DNA of 64,000 nt from contig CASFGA010000006.1 of NCBI GenBank assembly GCA_949294185.1, forward strand, positions 186,001 through 250,000, read 5' to 3'. The notes under the pieces are model-generated. The model was given only the letters and a program-made list of their open reading frames with translations. It had not been told where the DNA came from and searched no databases. Origin of the DNA: an uncultured Bacteroides sp. (GTDB lineage: Bacteria > Bacteroidota > Bacteroidia > Bacteroidales > Bacteroidaceae). The position numbers and the translations under genes were made by a program. Positions 55,074-64,000 of this stretch are shown piece by piece. How positions within the stretch are numbered: the first letter of the stretch is position 1; each line of letters opens with the position of its first letter.

Positions 55074-56477
55074 TTAAAATTCCGCGTTGTGCGGAGTGCG
55101 TGGGAACGGTATCACATCACGGATGTTTGACATTCCTGTGACAAACAGCAGCAGACGCTCGAATCCCAGTCCGAAGCCGGAATGCGGGCATGAGCCGTAT
55201 TTGCGCGTATCCAGATACCACCACATATCTTTCATCGGAATGTTCAGCTCTTTGATTCGCGTGAGCAGCTTGTCGTAGTCGGCTTCACGTTCCGAACCGC
55301 CGATTATCTCGCCGATTTTCGGGAAAAGCACATCCATTGCGCGCACGGTCTTGCCGTCATCATTCTGTTTCATATAGAATGCCTTGATTTCTTTCGGGTA
55401 GTCGGTCAAGATAACAGGGCGCTTGAAATGGTCTTCCACCAGATAACGCTCGTGCTCGGATGCCAGGTCTACTCCCCAATATACAGGGAATTCGAACTTG
55501 TGGCCGTTGGCAACGGCTTCTTCCAATATCTTGATACCTTCCGTATAAGGCAGGCGGACGAATGTTTCCTTCAGCACTCCTTGCAGGCGTTCTATAAGCC
55601 CCTTGTCGAACATGTCGTTCAAAAATTTCACATCATCATAGCAGTTCTCCAGCGCCCACCGTACACAATACTTGATAAACTCTTCCGCCAAATCCATATT
55701 GTCGTTGATATCGTTGAATGCCACCTCGGGCTCAATCATCCAGAACTCGGCCAAATGGCGGGGAGTATTGGAGTTTTCCGCACGGAATGTCGGGCCGAAA
55801 GTATAGATTGCCCCTAAGGCAGTCGCCGCCAGCTCTCCTTCCAGCTGGCCGGATACTGTCAGACTTGCCTGTTTGCCAAAGAAATCGTCATCGTAGATAA
55901 TGGATCCGTTCTCGTCTTTCTTCAGGTCGTACAGATTGAGTGTAGTTACCTGGAACATTTGTCCTGCTCCTTCACAGTCGGAGGCCGTAATGAGCGGAGT
56001 GTGGAAATAGAAGAAGCCGCGTTCATGAAAGAACTTATGGATGGCGATGGCCATATTGTGGCGGATGCGGAATACGGCCCCGAAGGTATTCGTGCGCGGA
56101 CGCAGATGAGCAATCTCACGCAAGAATTCCATAGAGTGTCCTTTCTTTTGCAGCGGATAGGTGTTGTCGCATGTTCCCAGTATTTCAATGTCGCGGGCTT
56201 GTATTTCACAAGCCTGTCCTGCACCTACTGATTCTACCAGTTCTCCATTGACACTGATGCATGCACCTGTGGTAATCTGCTTCAATAGCTCTTCATTAAA
56301 GTTGGCGAGATCAACCACAATCTGTACATTATTTATAGTAGAACCGTCATTTAAGGCGATAAAGTTTACTTGTTTACTGCCGCGGCGGGTGCGTACCCAT
56401 CCTTTAACATTGACCATGACGCCGAAATCGCGGCGTTTCAACAGGTCTGCAATTTTTGTTCTACGAATTGTTTCCAT
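55074..56477 (-). CDS. asnS: Asparagine--tRNA ligase
   Basis: Charges tRNA-Asn. The 467-residue class II synthetase has an N-terminal anticodon-binding OB fold (residues about 15-105, [19 protein letters not shown]). Catalytic motif 2 is [20 protein letters not shown] and motif 3 is [15 protein letters not shown]. Length is typical for AsnRS rather than AspRS. It is the last gene of a purB-rluB-asnS run on the minus strand, 16 bases after rluB. Confidence 0.96.
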   Translation of the reverse strand: METIRRTKIADLLKRRDFGVMVNVKGWVRTRRGSKQVNFIALNDGSTINNVQIVVDLANFNEELLKQITTGACISVNGELVESVGAGQACEIQARDIEILGTCDNTYPLQKKGHSMEFLREIAHLRPRTNTFGAVFRIRHNMAIAIHKFFHERGFFYFHTPLITASDCEGAGQMFQVTTLNLYDLKKDENGSIIYDDDFFGKQASLTVSGQLEGELAATALGAIYTFGPTFRAENSNTPRHLAEFWMIEPEVAFNDINDNMDLAEEFIKYCVRWALENCYDDVKFLNDMFDKGLIERLQGVLKETFVRLPYTEGIKILEEAVANGHKFEFPVYWGVDLASEHERYLVEDHFKRPVILTDYPKEIKAFYMKQNDDGKTVRAMDVLFPKIGEIIGGSEREADYDKLLTRIKELNIPMKDMWWYLDTRKYGSCPHSGFGLGFERLLLFVTGMSNIRDVIPFPRTPHNAEF

Positions 56478-56493
56478 TTTTTTGTTTTATCGT

Positions 56494-57741
56494 TTATTCA
56501 AAAGATCCCATGCGAAGGAAGTTTACCTCCTGCTCTGTGAGATAACGCCAGTCACCGCGGCGGAGCCCCTTCTTGGTCAGCCCGGCAAAGTATACGCGGT
56601 CCAGCTTGATGACACGGTATCCCAAAGCTTCGAAGATACGGCGGACAATCCGGTTTTTCCCTGAATGGATTTCGATTCCCACCTGCGATTTGTCCGTGTC
56701 GGAAGCATAGCTTACGGCATCGGCATGCACTTCACCGTCGTCGAGAGTAATGCCCGAAACGATTTTGTCAAGATCAGCCTTCGTTACATTCTTGTCACAA
56801 TAAACGTGATATATCTTCTTCTTCAGGAATTTGGGGTGCGTAAGCTTGGAAGCAAGGTCACCATCGTTGGTCAATAACAGCACTCCCGTTGTGTTTCTAT
56901 CTAATCTTCCTACCGGATAGATGCGTTCGGAGCAGGCGTCTTTTACCAGATCCATGACGGTTTTACGCGCTTGCGGGTCGTCGGAGGTGGTGACACAATC
57001 TTTGGGCTTATTCAGCAAAACATACACTTTGCGCTCGATGCTTACCGGTTGGTCGTGGAATTTCACTTCGTCCGTGCGCTTTACTTTCGTTCCCAACTCG
57101 GTGACCACCACGCCGTTTACTGAAACAACACCGGCGGTGATGTATTCATCGGCCTCACGGCGTGAGCAGATCCCGGCATTTGCCAGGAATTTGTTCAGGC
57201 GAATCGGTTCATTCGGGTCGGTCAGTATATCCTTGTATTCGATCTGCTTCTTCTTGCTGTATTTTGCATTCGGATTATAGTCGGCTGTACGCGGGCGATA
57301 GCCTCCTTCCTGTCGGTTATAACCGCCCTGAGGTCTTCCGCTGAAGCGCGGACGCTGCGGGCGTCCCTCTCCATTGGGCTGTTGTCCGTAGTTGTAGCGC
57401 GGACGGAAAGGACGCTGTCCTTCATTCTCGCCGTTGTTGTAGCGCGGACGATACGGGCGTTGCTCGTTTCCTTCTGCATTATTGAAACGCGGACGGTATT
57501 GCGGGCGGTCGCCGTAGCTGCGTTGCGGACGGTCTTCGCTGTTGTTGAACCGCGGATTGTATGAAGAACGGTAGGGGCGTTCGCTTCTGTCACTGTTGTA
57601 ATGACTGCCTGGGCGTCTTCCATAACTTCCGCCTTCATAGCGGTTGTTTCTGTTATATCCTTCTCTGTTGCTGTAAGACTTGTAACCATCACGGTTAGAA
57701 CGGCTGTATTCGCCTTCCTGTCTGTTTTCTTTTCCTTCCAT
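56494..57741 (-). CDS. Large-subunit rRNA pseudouridine synthase (RluB-like) with long disordered N-terminal tail
   Basis: A 415-residue protein. The last 245 residues are a complete RluB/RluF-type enzyme: an S4 domain (IRLNKFLANAGICSRREAD) and the catalytic YPVGRLDRNTTGVLLLTNDG with the active Asp in GRLD. The first 170 residues are a low-complexity tail rich in Arg, Gly, Asn, Tyr, Pro and Gln. It has repeating units such as RPRFNN, RPRYNNGEN and RPRYNYG at spacing near 20. Such tails occur on several Bacteroidetes RNA-binding proteins; RNA binding or phase separation is inference. Confidence 0.9.
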   Translation of the reverse strand: MEGKENRQEGEYSRSNRDGYKSYSNREGYNRNNRYEGGSYGRRPGSHYNSDRSERPYRSSYNPRFNNSEDRPQRSYGDRPQYRPRFNNAEGNEQRPYRPRYNNGENEGQRPFRPRYNYGQQPNGEGRPQRPRFSGRPQGGYNRQEGGYRPRTADYNPNAKYSKKKQIEYKDILTDPNEPIRLNKFLANAGICSRREADEYITAGVVSVNGVVVTELGTKVKRTDEVKFHDQPVSIERKVYVLLNKPKDCVTTSDDPQARKTVMDLVKDACSERIYPVGRLDRNTTGVLLLTNDGDLASKLTHPKFLKKKIYHVYCDKNVTKADLDKIVSGITLDDGEVHADAVSYASDTDKSQVGIEIHSGKNRIVRRIFEALGYRVIKLDRVYFAGLTKKGLRRGDWRYLTEQEVNFLRMGSFE

Positions 57742-57800
57742 AATAATGAACTGTTTAATTTTGATAAGCCCGTCTCGGGCGGATTGAATAATTTAAAAGT

Positions 57801-59147
57801 TTACATTCCTGTATAGTTGTGCGGAGTTATCGCGCGCAATTCTTTTTTTATCTCTTCGCTGACGTTCAGAGTCTCGATGAAGTCTTTTATGGAAGCTTCA
57901 TTGATGGCCTGATTGGTGCGTGTCAGTGCCTTTAGAGCTTCATAAGGATGCGGATAAGCTTCCCGGCGCAGGATGGTCTGTATTGCTTCGGCCACTACGC
58001 TCCAGCAATTGTCCAGATCTTCATATATTTTGTGCTCGTTCAGCAGGAGCTTGCCCAACCCTTTCAAGGAGCTTTGGATGGCTATCACCGTATGTCCGAA
58101 CGGAACTCCCACGTTGCGCAGCACAGTAGAGTCTGTAAGGTCGCGCTGGAGGCGTGAAACCGGCAGCTTGGTCGAGAGATGCTCGAGAATGGCATTGGCT
58201 ATGCCCAGGTTGCCCTCAGCGTTTTCAAAGTCGATGGGATTCACCTTGTGGGGCATGGCGCTCGAACCGACTTCTCCCGCCTTGATCTTCTGCTTGAAAT
58301 ATTCCATCGAAATGTATTGCCAGAAGTCGCGGTTCATATCAATCATGATTGTGTTGATTCGCTTCATGGCATCAAAGATTGCGCCCAGATTGTCGTAGTT
58401 GGAGATCTGGGTGGTATACTCTTCGCGCTCCAGTCCTAATTTCTCGGATACGAATCTGTTGCCGAATGCCTTCCAGTCGATGTCGGGATAAGCCACGTGG
58501 TGAGCGTTGTAGTTTCCGGTCGCACCGCCGAACTTAGCCGTGATCGGGCAGGCTTTCAGGGTTGCAAGCTGACGATTGAGGCGGTAGGCGAACACCATGA
58601 TTTCTTTTCCCAGGCGTGTGGGGGAAGCCGGCTGTCCGTGTGTCTTGGCAAGCATCGGGATGTCCTTCCATTCTTCGGCGTAGGCCGTAAGCTGGTCTAC
58701 CAACTGCTGTATCTGCGGATAATATACTTCTTCAAGCGCGTCTTTGATGGACAGGGGAACGGAAGTATTGTTGATATCCTGTGAGGTCAGCCCGAAGTGG
58801 ATAAATTCTTTGTACGCTTCCATGCCGCCCAACTTGTCAAACTGTTCCTTGATAAAATACTCTACGGCCTTCACATCGTGGTTGGTTATGCTTTCTATCT
58901 CCTTGATGCGTCCGGCGTCGGCCTCTGAAAAATTCCGGTAGATGTCGCGCAACGGCTCGAAGCGCGCCGCATCGAAGTCTTTCAGCTGCGGCAGAGGCAG
59001 TTCACACAGCGTGATAAAATATTCTATCTCTACCCGCACGCGGTATTTCATCAGTGCATACTCTGAAAAATAGGCGGCTAAAGCTCCCGCTTTGCCTCTG
59101 TATCGTCCGTCGATAGGCGATACGGCCGTGAGTAAGTCAAGTTCCAT
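57801..59147 (-). CDS. purB: Adenylosuccinate lyase
   Basis: Acts twice in purine synthesis, cleaving SAICAR and adenylosuccinate. The 448-residue protein has the fumarase/aspartase superfamily signature GSSAMPHKVNPIDFENAEGN, and HGQPASPTRLGKE holds the general base region. MELDLLTAVSPIDGRY is a typical start; the ATG one codon upstream is also possible. It is preceded by a promoter box and leads toward rluB. Confidence 0.95.
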   Translation of the reverse strand: MELDLLTAVSPIDGRYRGKAGALAAYFSEYALMKYRVRVEIEYFITLCELPLPQLKDFDAARFEPLRDIYRNFSEADAGRIKEIESITNHDVKAVEYFIKEQFDKLGGMEAYKEFIHFGLTSQDINNTSVPLSIKDALEEVYYPQIQQLVDQLTAYAEEWKDIPMLAKTHGQPASPTRLGKEIMVFAYRLNRQLATLKACPITAKFGGATGNYNAHHVAYPDIDWKAFGNRFVSEKLGLEREEYTTQISNYDNLGAIFDAMKRINTIMIDMNRDFWQYISMEYFKQKIKAGEVGSSAMPHKVNPIDFENAEGNLGIANAILEHLSTKLPVSRLQRDLTDSTVLRNVGVPFGHTVIAIQSSLKGLGKLLLNEHKIYEDLDNCWSVVAEAIQTILRREAYPHPYEALKALTRTNQAINEASIKDFIETLNVSEEIKKELRAITPHNYTGM

Positions 59148-59198
59148 CATTTTTTTGATAAAAGTTAGGTGTTGGTAATCCTTAATAAAATCAGGCTG

Positions 59199-59206
59199 CA
59201 AAGTTA
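59199..59206 (-). promoter_or_regulatory. -7 box for purB
   Basis: On the minus strand TAACTTTG matches TAnnTTTG, 51 bases before the chosen ATG; it excludes an ATG at 59201 as a start. Confidence 0.6.
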
Positions 59207-59485
59207 ATGCTTTTTCCTGATTTGACAGGACTTGCGTCTGAAACTTTAGTATTTATTTTACTTCTTCTCCCGGTCTGGAGAAATTCCGGAGGCGGTGAAA
59301 AACTTTTTTCGGGCTGACGAAAAGATTTTTTCCCTATGGCGGAGCGGAACTTTCATGCCGGACGGAAGCCGGAATGAAAGGCATTGGTAAAATATTGATA
59401 AAATGCGGATAAAGGGAGGAGGGAAGAGAACAACCGTTCGGGAAAAGTCGTAACTTTGCGGCGCATTTGAAAAAGAAGCTTGATT
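59207..59485 (+). promoter_or_regulatory. Gap with promoter of the DUF4250 gene
   Basis: In this 279-base gap the only clear element is TAACTTTG (59451-59458), a -7 box 27 bases before the next ATG. No terminator or small gene is seen. Confidence 0.55.
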
Positions 59486-59662
59486 ATGGAACTGCCAAAA
59501 GATCCGATGATGCTTTTCAGCGTTATCAACATGAAGTTACGTGACTTTTATCCTTCGCTCGACGCGTTGTGCGAGGATCTGCAAGTGAACAAGTCGGATA
59601 TAGTGAGCCGCCTGAGGGAAGCCGGCTTCGAATACAACGTGGAGCAGAACAGATTCTGGTAA
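59486..59662 (+). CDS. DUF4250 small protein
   Basis: A 58-residue protein, MELPKDPMMLFSVINMKLRDF onward, matching the DUF4250 family. It has a short helix-turn-helix-like C-terminal half (LDALCEDLQVNKSDIVSRL), suggesting nucleic-acid or protein binding, function unknown. The ATG at 59486 is preferred over an in-frame TTG at 59480. It is convergent with lptB. Confidence 0.85.
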   Translation: MELPKDPMMLFSVINMKLRDFYPSLDALCEDLQVNKSDIVSRLREAGFEYNVEQNRFW

Positions 59663-59770
59663 GTGAGCCCTGTCTCCGCCACAGGAGAAGAGAGGCGGCA
59701 TGCAGGGCGGCTGACGGTGACACGGGCGCGCTGTGCGCCGCAGTCTGCGTTCGTCCGGGCGTTTCCCCGG

Positions 59771-60583
59771 CTATGCTTTCTGGTCTTTCAGCTGAAAGTC
59801 TTTTCTGCGCAGCACGAAACTGTTGCTCAGGTATTTCTCACGCACGATTTTGTTTTCCGCAAGCTCTTCCGGAGTCCCTTGAAACAGGATTTTCCCTTCG
59901 AACAGCAGGTAGGCACGGTCGGTGATGCTCAGCGTTTCCTGCACATTGTGGTCGGTTATCAGGATGCCGATGTTCTTGTCCTTCAGTCTCCACACGATAT
60001 GTTGGATATCTTCCACCGCGATGGGGTCGACTCCCGCAAACGGTTCGTCGAGCATAATGAATTTTGGATCGATGGCCAGACAGCGGGCTATTTCCGTCCG
60101 CCGGCGTTCCCCGCCCGAAAGTTGGTCTCCCAAGTTCTTCCGTACTTTTTGCAGGCGGAATTCGTTCAGCAGGCTTTCCAGTTTTTCCTTTTGATACTCT
60201 GCCGGCTTGTTTGTCAGCTCAAGAACGGAGGCGATGTTGTCTTCCACACTCATTTTCCGAAATACCGAAGCCTCTTGTGCCAGATAGCCGATGCCGTTTT
60301 GCGCGCGTTTGTAGACCGGGTAGGAAGTGATGTCCTGGTCGTTCAGATAGATATGTCCTTCGTTGGGCACTATCAGGCCCGTGGTCATGTAAAAGGAAGT
60401 GGTCTTTCCCGCACCGTTCGGGCCGAGCAGCCCCACAATCTCCCCCTGCTTCACATTGATGGAAACGTGGCTCACCACGGTACGCTTTCCGTATTTCTTT
60501 ACCAGATTTTCCGTGCGCAGCACCATGCGGCCGTCTTCGGGTAGCTTGAACTTTTCGTTTTCCTGTAGCTTTTCTTCTGCCAT
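59771..60583 (-). CDS. lptB: Lipopolysaccharide export ABC transporter ATP-binding protein
   Basis: LptB powers lipopolysaccharide extraction from the inner membrane with LptF/LptG. The 270-residue ATPase has Walker [20 protein letters not shown] signature [16 protein letters not shown], Walker [16 protein letters not shown] and switch His in [12 protein letters not shown]. The start MAEEKLQE is chosen because it lies downstream of the promoter; a longer in-frame ATG would start upstream of it. It stands alone and is divergent from mlaE. Confidence 0.95.
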   Translation of the reverse strand: MAEEKLQENEKFKLPEDGRMVLRTENLVKKYGKRTVVSHVSINVKQGEIVGLLGPNGAGKTTSFYMTTGLIVPNEGHIYLNDQDITSYPVYKRAQNGIGYLAQEASVFRKMSVEDNIASVLELTNKPAEYQKEKLESLLNEFRLQKVRKNLGDQLSGGERRRTEIARCLAIDPKFIMLDEPFAGVDPIAVEDIQHIVWRLKDKNIGILITDHNVQETLSITDRAYLLFEGKILFQGTPEELAENKIVREKYLSNSFVLRRKDFQLKDQKA

Positions 60584-60611
60584 AGTTGATGAAGAGTTTT
60601 CTTTCTTGCGG

Positions 60612-60619
60612 CAAAAGTA
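60612..60619 (-). promoter_or_regulatory. -7 box for lptB
   Basis: On the minus strand TACTTTTG matches TAnnTTTG, 28 bases before the lptB ATG. Confidence 0.6.
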
Positions 60620-60694
60620 GTAAAAAACTTGGGTTATGTGGTTGCTGGATTGAATTTTACCCCTTCTTTTTATAATAATATAGCTAAAAAGCCT

Positions 60695-60702
60695 TACTTT
60701 TG
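60695..60702 (+). promoter_or_regulatory. Promoter of the mlaE-mlaF operon
   Basis: TACTTTTG matches the -7 consensus, with a T-rich -33 region (about 60666-60671). It would start transcription near 60709, which excludes the in-frame GTG at 60702 and supports the ATG at 60726. Confidence 0.65.
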
Positions 60703-60725
60703 TGACAAAATATTCCGTGGAAACT

Positions 60726-61469
60726 ATGGTCAGACCAATCACTACTTTAGGGCAATACCTCATGCTGATGCGGAGGGTCTTTGCCCGTCCCGAGCGATTC
60801 CGCATGTATTTCAAGCAATATGTGAGCGAAATGGCTCAGTTGGGTATCAATTCCATCGGCATCGTGCTGCTCATATCGTTTTTTATCGGTGCGGTAATCT
60901 GCATTCAGATAAAGCTGAACATCGAAAGCCCGTGGATGCCGCGCTTTGTGGTGGGGTATACCACACGTGAGATTCTTCTGCTGGAGTTTTCTTCCTCCAT
61001 CATGTGTCTCATTCTGGCCGGTAAAGTCGGCTCGAACATTGCGTCCGAAATCGGCACGATGCGTGTCACCCAGCAGATTGACGCTTTGGAGATCATGGGA
61101 ATCAATTCCGCTTCGTTTCTTATCCTTCCGAAAATTCTGGGACTGATGACGATGATTCCCTTTTTAGTGATATTCAGCATTTTTGCAGGCATATTCGGAG
61201 CCTTCTGCACAGCTTGGTTTGGCGGGATAATGAATGCAACCGATCTGGAATACGGCTTGCAGTATGAATTTGTGGAATGGTATATTTGGTGCAGCTTCAT
61301 CAAGTCGCTGTTTTTCGCCTATATCATAGCGAGCGTTTCTGCTTATTTCGGCTATACAGTTGAGGGCGGATCCATCGCCGTAGGCAAGGCAAGTACGGAT
61401 TCTGTAGTGTCAAGCAGTGTGCTGATTCTGTTTTCCGACCTAATACTCACTCAATTGTTAATGGGATGA
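60726..61469 (+). CDS. mlaE: MlaE-type phospholipid transport permease
   Basis: Permease of an Mla-type outer-membrane lipid asymmetry system. The 247-residue protein has about five or six hydrophobic segments and the family blocks [35 protein letters not shown] and [20 protein letters not shown]. Its stop overlaps the ATPase start by four bases (ATGA), so the two are translationally coupled. No MlaD-like MCE gene follows within the window, unlike the E. coli operon. Confidence 0.92.
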   Translation: MVRPITTLGQYLMLMRRVFARPERFRMYFKQYVSEMAQLGINSIGIVLLISFFIGAVICIQIKLNIESPWMPRFVVGYTTREILLLEFSSSIMCLILAGKVGSNIASEIGTMRVTQQIDALEIMGINSASFLILPKILGLMTMIPFLVIFSIFAGIFGAFCTAWFGGIMNATDLEYGLQYEFVEWYIWCSFIKSLFFAYIIASVSAYFGYTVEGGSIAVGKASTDSVVSSSVLILFSDLILTQLLMG

Positions 61470-62233
61470 TAGAACTGAAATCTGTAAGCAAGTCGTTCGA
61501 AGGGCGTACAGTCCTCGACAACATAAATTTTTCTTTTGAAAACGGAAAGACTAACCTGATAATCGGTCAGAGTGGTTCGGGCAAAACCGTGCTGATGAAG
61601 TGTATTGTGGGGCTTCTCACGCCGGAAAAGGGAGAAGTGCTTTATGACGGGCGTGACTTTATCCACATGGACAAGAAGGAGAAACAGTCTTTGCGCCGGG
61701 AGATGGGGATGATATTTCAGAGTGCGGCGCTGTTTGATTCGCTTTCTGTATTGGAAAACGTAATGTTTCCGCTTGACATGTTTTCTAATGCCACCTATCG
61801 CGAGCGGGTGAAGAGGGCACAGTTCTGCCTTGACCGCGTGAACCTGATAGATGCCCAGAACAAATATCCGGGAGAGATAAGCGGGGGAATGCAGAAGCGT
61901 GTGGCAATAGCGCGGGCTATCGTGTTGCAGCCGCAATATCTGTTTTGCGACGAGCCGAATTCAGGGCTTGATCCGAAGACTTCACTGGTGATAGACGAAC
62001 TGATTCACGGCATCACGACGGAATATAACATGACCACCATCATCAATACACACGATATGAATTCGGTGATGGGTATAGGAGAAAGTATACTTTATATTTA
62101 TCAAGGGCACAAAGAATGGGAAGGAACGAAGGATGATGTCTTTACGGCCACCAACGAGCGCCTGAATAACTTCATTTTTGCTTCAGACTTGCTGCGGAAA
62201 GTCAAGACGGAAGAGATAAAGGAAAAGAGATAG
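61466..62233 (+). CDS. mlaF: MlaF-type ABC transporter ATP-binding protein
   Basis: ATPase partner of the preceding permease. The 255-residue protein has Walker A GQSGSGKTVLMK, the ABC signature ISGGMQKRVAIARAI (the MQKR form is characteristic of Mla ATPases), Walker B YLFCDEPNSGLDPKT and the switch region IINTHDMNSV. A terminator follows. Confidence 0.93.
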   Translation: MIELKSVSKSFEGRTVLDNINFSFENGKTNLIIGQSGSGKTVLMKCIVGLLTPEKGEVLYDGRDFIHMDKKEKQSLRREMGMIFQSAALFDSLSVLENVMFPLDMFSNATYRERVKRAQFCLDRVNLIDAQNKYPGEISGGMQKRVAIARAIVLQPQYLFCDEPNSGLDPKTSLVIDELIHGITTEYNMTTIINTHDMNSVMGIGESILYIYQGHKEWEGTKDDVFTATNERLNNFIFASDLLRKVKTEEIKEKR

Positions 62234-62259
62234 TGCTTCAATACATTTATTTATATGGC

Positions 62260-62300
62260 AATACGGCCCGGACTTCTTGATGTTCCGGGCCGTATTTTTG
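62260..62300. terminator. Bidirectional terminator between mlaF and der
   Basis: atacggcccgga (62261-62272) and tccgggccgtat (62284-62295) form a perfect 12-bp stem with an 11-base loop and a T run. It serves both convergent transcripts. Confidence 0.9.
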
Positions 62301-63614
62301 TCATTTCTGACGGATGAATATGTTCACAGGAGTACCAGACAGTTTCCACCGTTCCCGTATCTTGTTCTCCAAAAAGCGGCGATAAGGCTCTTTTACATAT
62401 TGCGGCAGATTGGCGAAGAATACGAAAGACGGCACTCGCGTATTGGGAAGCTGCGTGATATATTTGATCTTAATGTATTTTCCCTTATTTGAAGGAGGTG
62501 GATAGGCTTCTATCAACGGAAGCAATTCCTCGTTCAGCCGGGCGGTAGGAATGCGCAGGGTGCGTGCCTTGTATACTTCCTGAGCGGTTTCCAGTACCTT
62601 GAAGATGCGCTGTTTGGTCAGTGCGGAGGTGAATATGATAGGGAAATCCGTGAACGGGGCCAGACGCTTACGGATGGCTTCCTCGTATCCTTTCATCACT
62701 TTACTGGTCTTTTCCTCTATCAGATCCCATTTGTTGACAACCACGACAAGGCCTTTCTGGTTGCGCTGAATCAGTGAAAAGATATTCAGATCCTGTCCCT
62801 CGATACCGCGGGTCGCATCCAACATCAGAATGCACACATCTGAATTTTCGATAGCCCGGATGGAACGTATCACGGAATAGTATTCCAAATCTTCTGTCAC
62901 CTTGTTCTTCTTGCGGATTCCTGCCGTATCCACCAGATAAAATTCAAATCCGAATTTGTTGTATCTCGTGTAGATAGAGTCGCGGGTAGTGCCTGCTATT
63001 TCGGTTACGATATTGCGTTCTTCTCCGATGAAGGCGTTGATGATGGATGACTTCCCTGCATTCGGACGGCCTACCACGGCAAAGCGGGGGATTTCATCGT
63101 CCAATATTTCCTCTGCATTCTTTTTGAACTTGCTTAAGACCGCGTCCAGCAGGTCGCCTGTTCCGCTTCCGCTCATTGCCGAGATACTGTACGGATCTCC
63201 CAAGCCAAGCGAATAAAATTCAGCGGCATTATAGAGCAGGTTGTTATTGTCTGCTTTGTTGGTGACTACGATTACGGGCGTTTTCGAGCGGCGCAGTATG
63301 TTGGCCACATCCATGTCCAGATCAGTCACTCCGTTTACAATATCCACCACGAATAAGATTACATCCGCTTCATCGATGGCGAGCATCACTTGCTTGCGTA
63401 TCTCTTCTTCAAAAATGTCGTCAGAATTGACTACCCATCCTCCGGTATCTACGATAGAGAATTCTTTCCCTAACCATTCGCATTTCCCATACTGGCGGTC
63501 GCGGGTTGTACCGGCCTGTTCGTTCACGATTGCCTGACGCGTTTGGGTCAGACGGTTAAACAGTGTCGACTTTCCCACATTGGGGCGTCCCACAATTGCT
63601 ACTAAGTTTCCCAT
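62301..63614 (-). CDS. der: Ribosome biogenesis GTPase Der
   Basis: Tandem-domain GTPase needed for 50S assembly. The 437-residue protein has two G domains, [14 protein letters not shown] with DTGGW and TNKAD, and [14 protein letters not shown] with DTAGIRKK and NKWDL. A C-terminal KH-like domain follows ([17 protein letters not shown]). It is downstream of era on the same strand. Confidence 0.96.
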   Translation of the reverse strand: MGNLVAIVGRPNVGKSTLFNRLTQTRQAIVNEQAGTTRDRQYGKCEWLGKEFSIVDTGGWVVNSDDIFEEEIRKQVMLAIDEADVILFVVDIVNGVTDLDMDVANILRRSKTPVIVVTNKADNNNLLYNAAEFYSLGLGDPYSISAMSGSGTGDLLDAVLSKFKKNAEEILDDEIPRFAVVGRPNAGKSSIINAFIGEERNIVTEIAGTTRDSIYTRYNKFGFEFYLVDTAGIRKKNKVTEDLEYYSVIRSIRAIENSDVCILMLDATRGIEGQDLNIFSLIQRNQKGLVVVVNKWDLIEEKTSKVMKGYEEAIRKRLAPFTDFPIIFTSALTKQRIFKVLETAQEVYKARTLRIPTARLNEELLPLIEAYPPPSNKGKYIKIKYITQLPNTRVPSFVFFANLPQYVKEPYRRFLENKIRERWKLSGTPVNIFIRQK

Positions 63615-63646
63615 ATTTGTTCTTATTTTGCGGCTTCGCAGCCGTA

Positions 63647-64000
63647 TTAATCCATTTGATAGCCAAAGTTCTTAAGTTCTTTATCTGAGTTTCTCCAGTC
63701 TTTATCAACCTTGACAAAAGTTTCCAGGAATATGGATTTCTGGAAGAAATGCTCTAATGTTTTGCGTGCTTCGGTCGCTACTTTCTTCAGTGCTTTCCCT
63801 TGATGACCGATGATAATCCCCTTTTGCGATTCGCGTTCCACGTAGATGACGGCGTTGATGTGAATGTTCTTGGGAGTTTCCTTGAACTGTTCCACCACCA
63901 CTTCCACCGAGTAGGGGATTTCCTTGTCATAGTACAGCAGGATTTTTTCACGGATGATTTCCGTCACGAAGAAGCGCGCAGGTTTGTCTGTCCACTGGTC
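63647..64000 (-). CDS. era: GTPase Era, C-terminal part (5' end outside window)
   Basis: Only the C-terminal KH domain region is present (about 117 residues). The key RNA-binding loop [17 protein letters not shown] and the preceding [22 protein letters not shown] are clear Era sequence. The frame is open to the window edge, so the G domain lies beyond base 64000. It is 32 bases upstream of der. Confidence 0.93.
   Translation of the reverse strand, partial: DQWTDKPARFFVTEIIREKILLYYDKEIPYSVEVVVEQFKETPKNIHINAVIYVERESQKGIIIGHQGKALKKVATEARKTLEHFFQKSIFLETFVKVDKDWRNSDKELKNFGYQMD

Noticed and set aside
59771..60814. Longer LptB start including 77 extra codons
   Set aside because: The extension runs back across the lptB promoter and over the divergent mlaE start.
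1..64000. tRNA genes, CRISPR arrays, transposases or phage genes
   Set aside because: None of the expected structures, repeats or motifs were found while reading both strands.

Overview
The window is a chromosomal segment of a gut-type Bacteroidales bacterium, most like Bacteroides or Phocaeicola. The evidence is SusC/SusD outer-membrane pairs, hybrid two-component regulators with periplasmic propeller sensors, lipoprotein-rich glycoside hydrolase clusters, and promoters of the Bacteroidetes type (-7 TAnnTTTG with a TTTG-like -33 box). Species cannot be fixed from the sequence alone. No rRNA, tRNA, CRISPR array, insertion sequence or prophage was found.

Region 1 (1-4815, plus strand) is the end of the large ribosomal-protein cluster: secY (3' part), map, infA, rpmJ, rpsM, rpsK, rpsD, rpoA and rplQ. 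The rpoA-rplQ pair is damaged at three places as written: an 8-bp tandem duplication, an internal deletion with frameshift, and a deletion that removes the end of rpoA and the start of rplQ. Both genes are normally single-copy and essential, so an assembly error is the leading explanation. Region 2 (4816-7866) carries rnhB, gpmI and a cysteine-rich DUF3109 protein.

Region 3 (7937-34019) is a large polysaccharide utilization locus. A minus-strand susC-susD-DUF3823 operon ends at a strong terminator, followed by a separate FimB/Mfa2-like lipoprotein. A 1340-residue hybrid two-component regulator is divergent from susC. Then come two divergent enzyme operons: minus strand GH127-GH2-GH76-GH43, and plus strand GH43-like, DUF418 membrane protein, GH76, DUF4965 protein, GH125. 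GH76 plus GH125 points to an alpha-1,6-linked mannan backbone. GH127 and GH43 point to furanose or pentose side groups. The GH43-like lipoprotein seems to lack two of the three catalytic carboxylates.

Region 4 (34234-41198) holds a MATE transporter, a GntR-slipin operon, a small membrane protein downstream of proC, and the translation genes tsf, rpsB, rpsI and rplM. Region 5 (41622-54972) is a second, smaller polysaccharide locus: a CE15-like glucuronoyl esterase, a GH2 enzyme, susD, susC, a second hybrid regulator and a DUF4488 lipocalin-like protein.

Region 6 (55074-64000) is housekeeping: asnS, a pseudouridine synthase with a long Arg/Gly/Asn/Tyr-rich N-terminal tail, purB, a DUF4250 protein, lptB, an MlaE/MlaF lipid transporter pair, der, and the 3' part of era.

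The two polysaccharide loci follow the standard plan: the hybrid regulator senses an oligosaccharide in the periplasm and switches on its SusC/D pair and enzymes. SusD and surface lipoproteins capture and cut glycan, SusC imports it, and periplasmic hydrolases finish the job. Functional calls rest on motifs read by eye; no database search was run.
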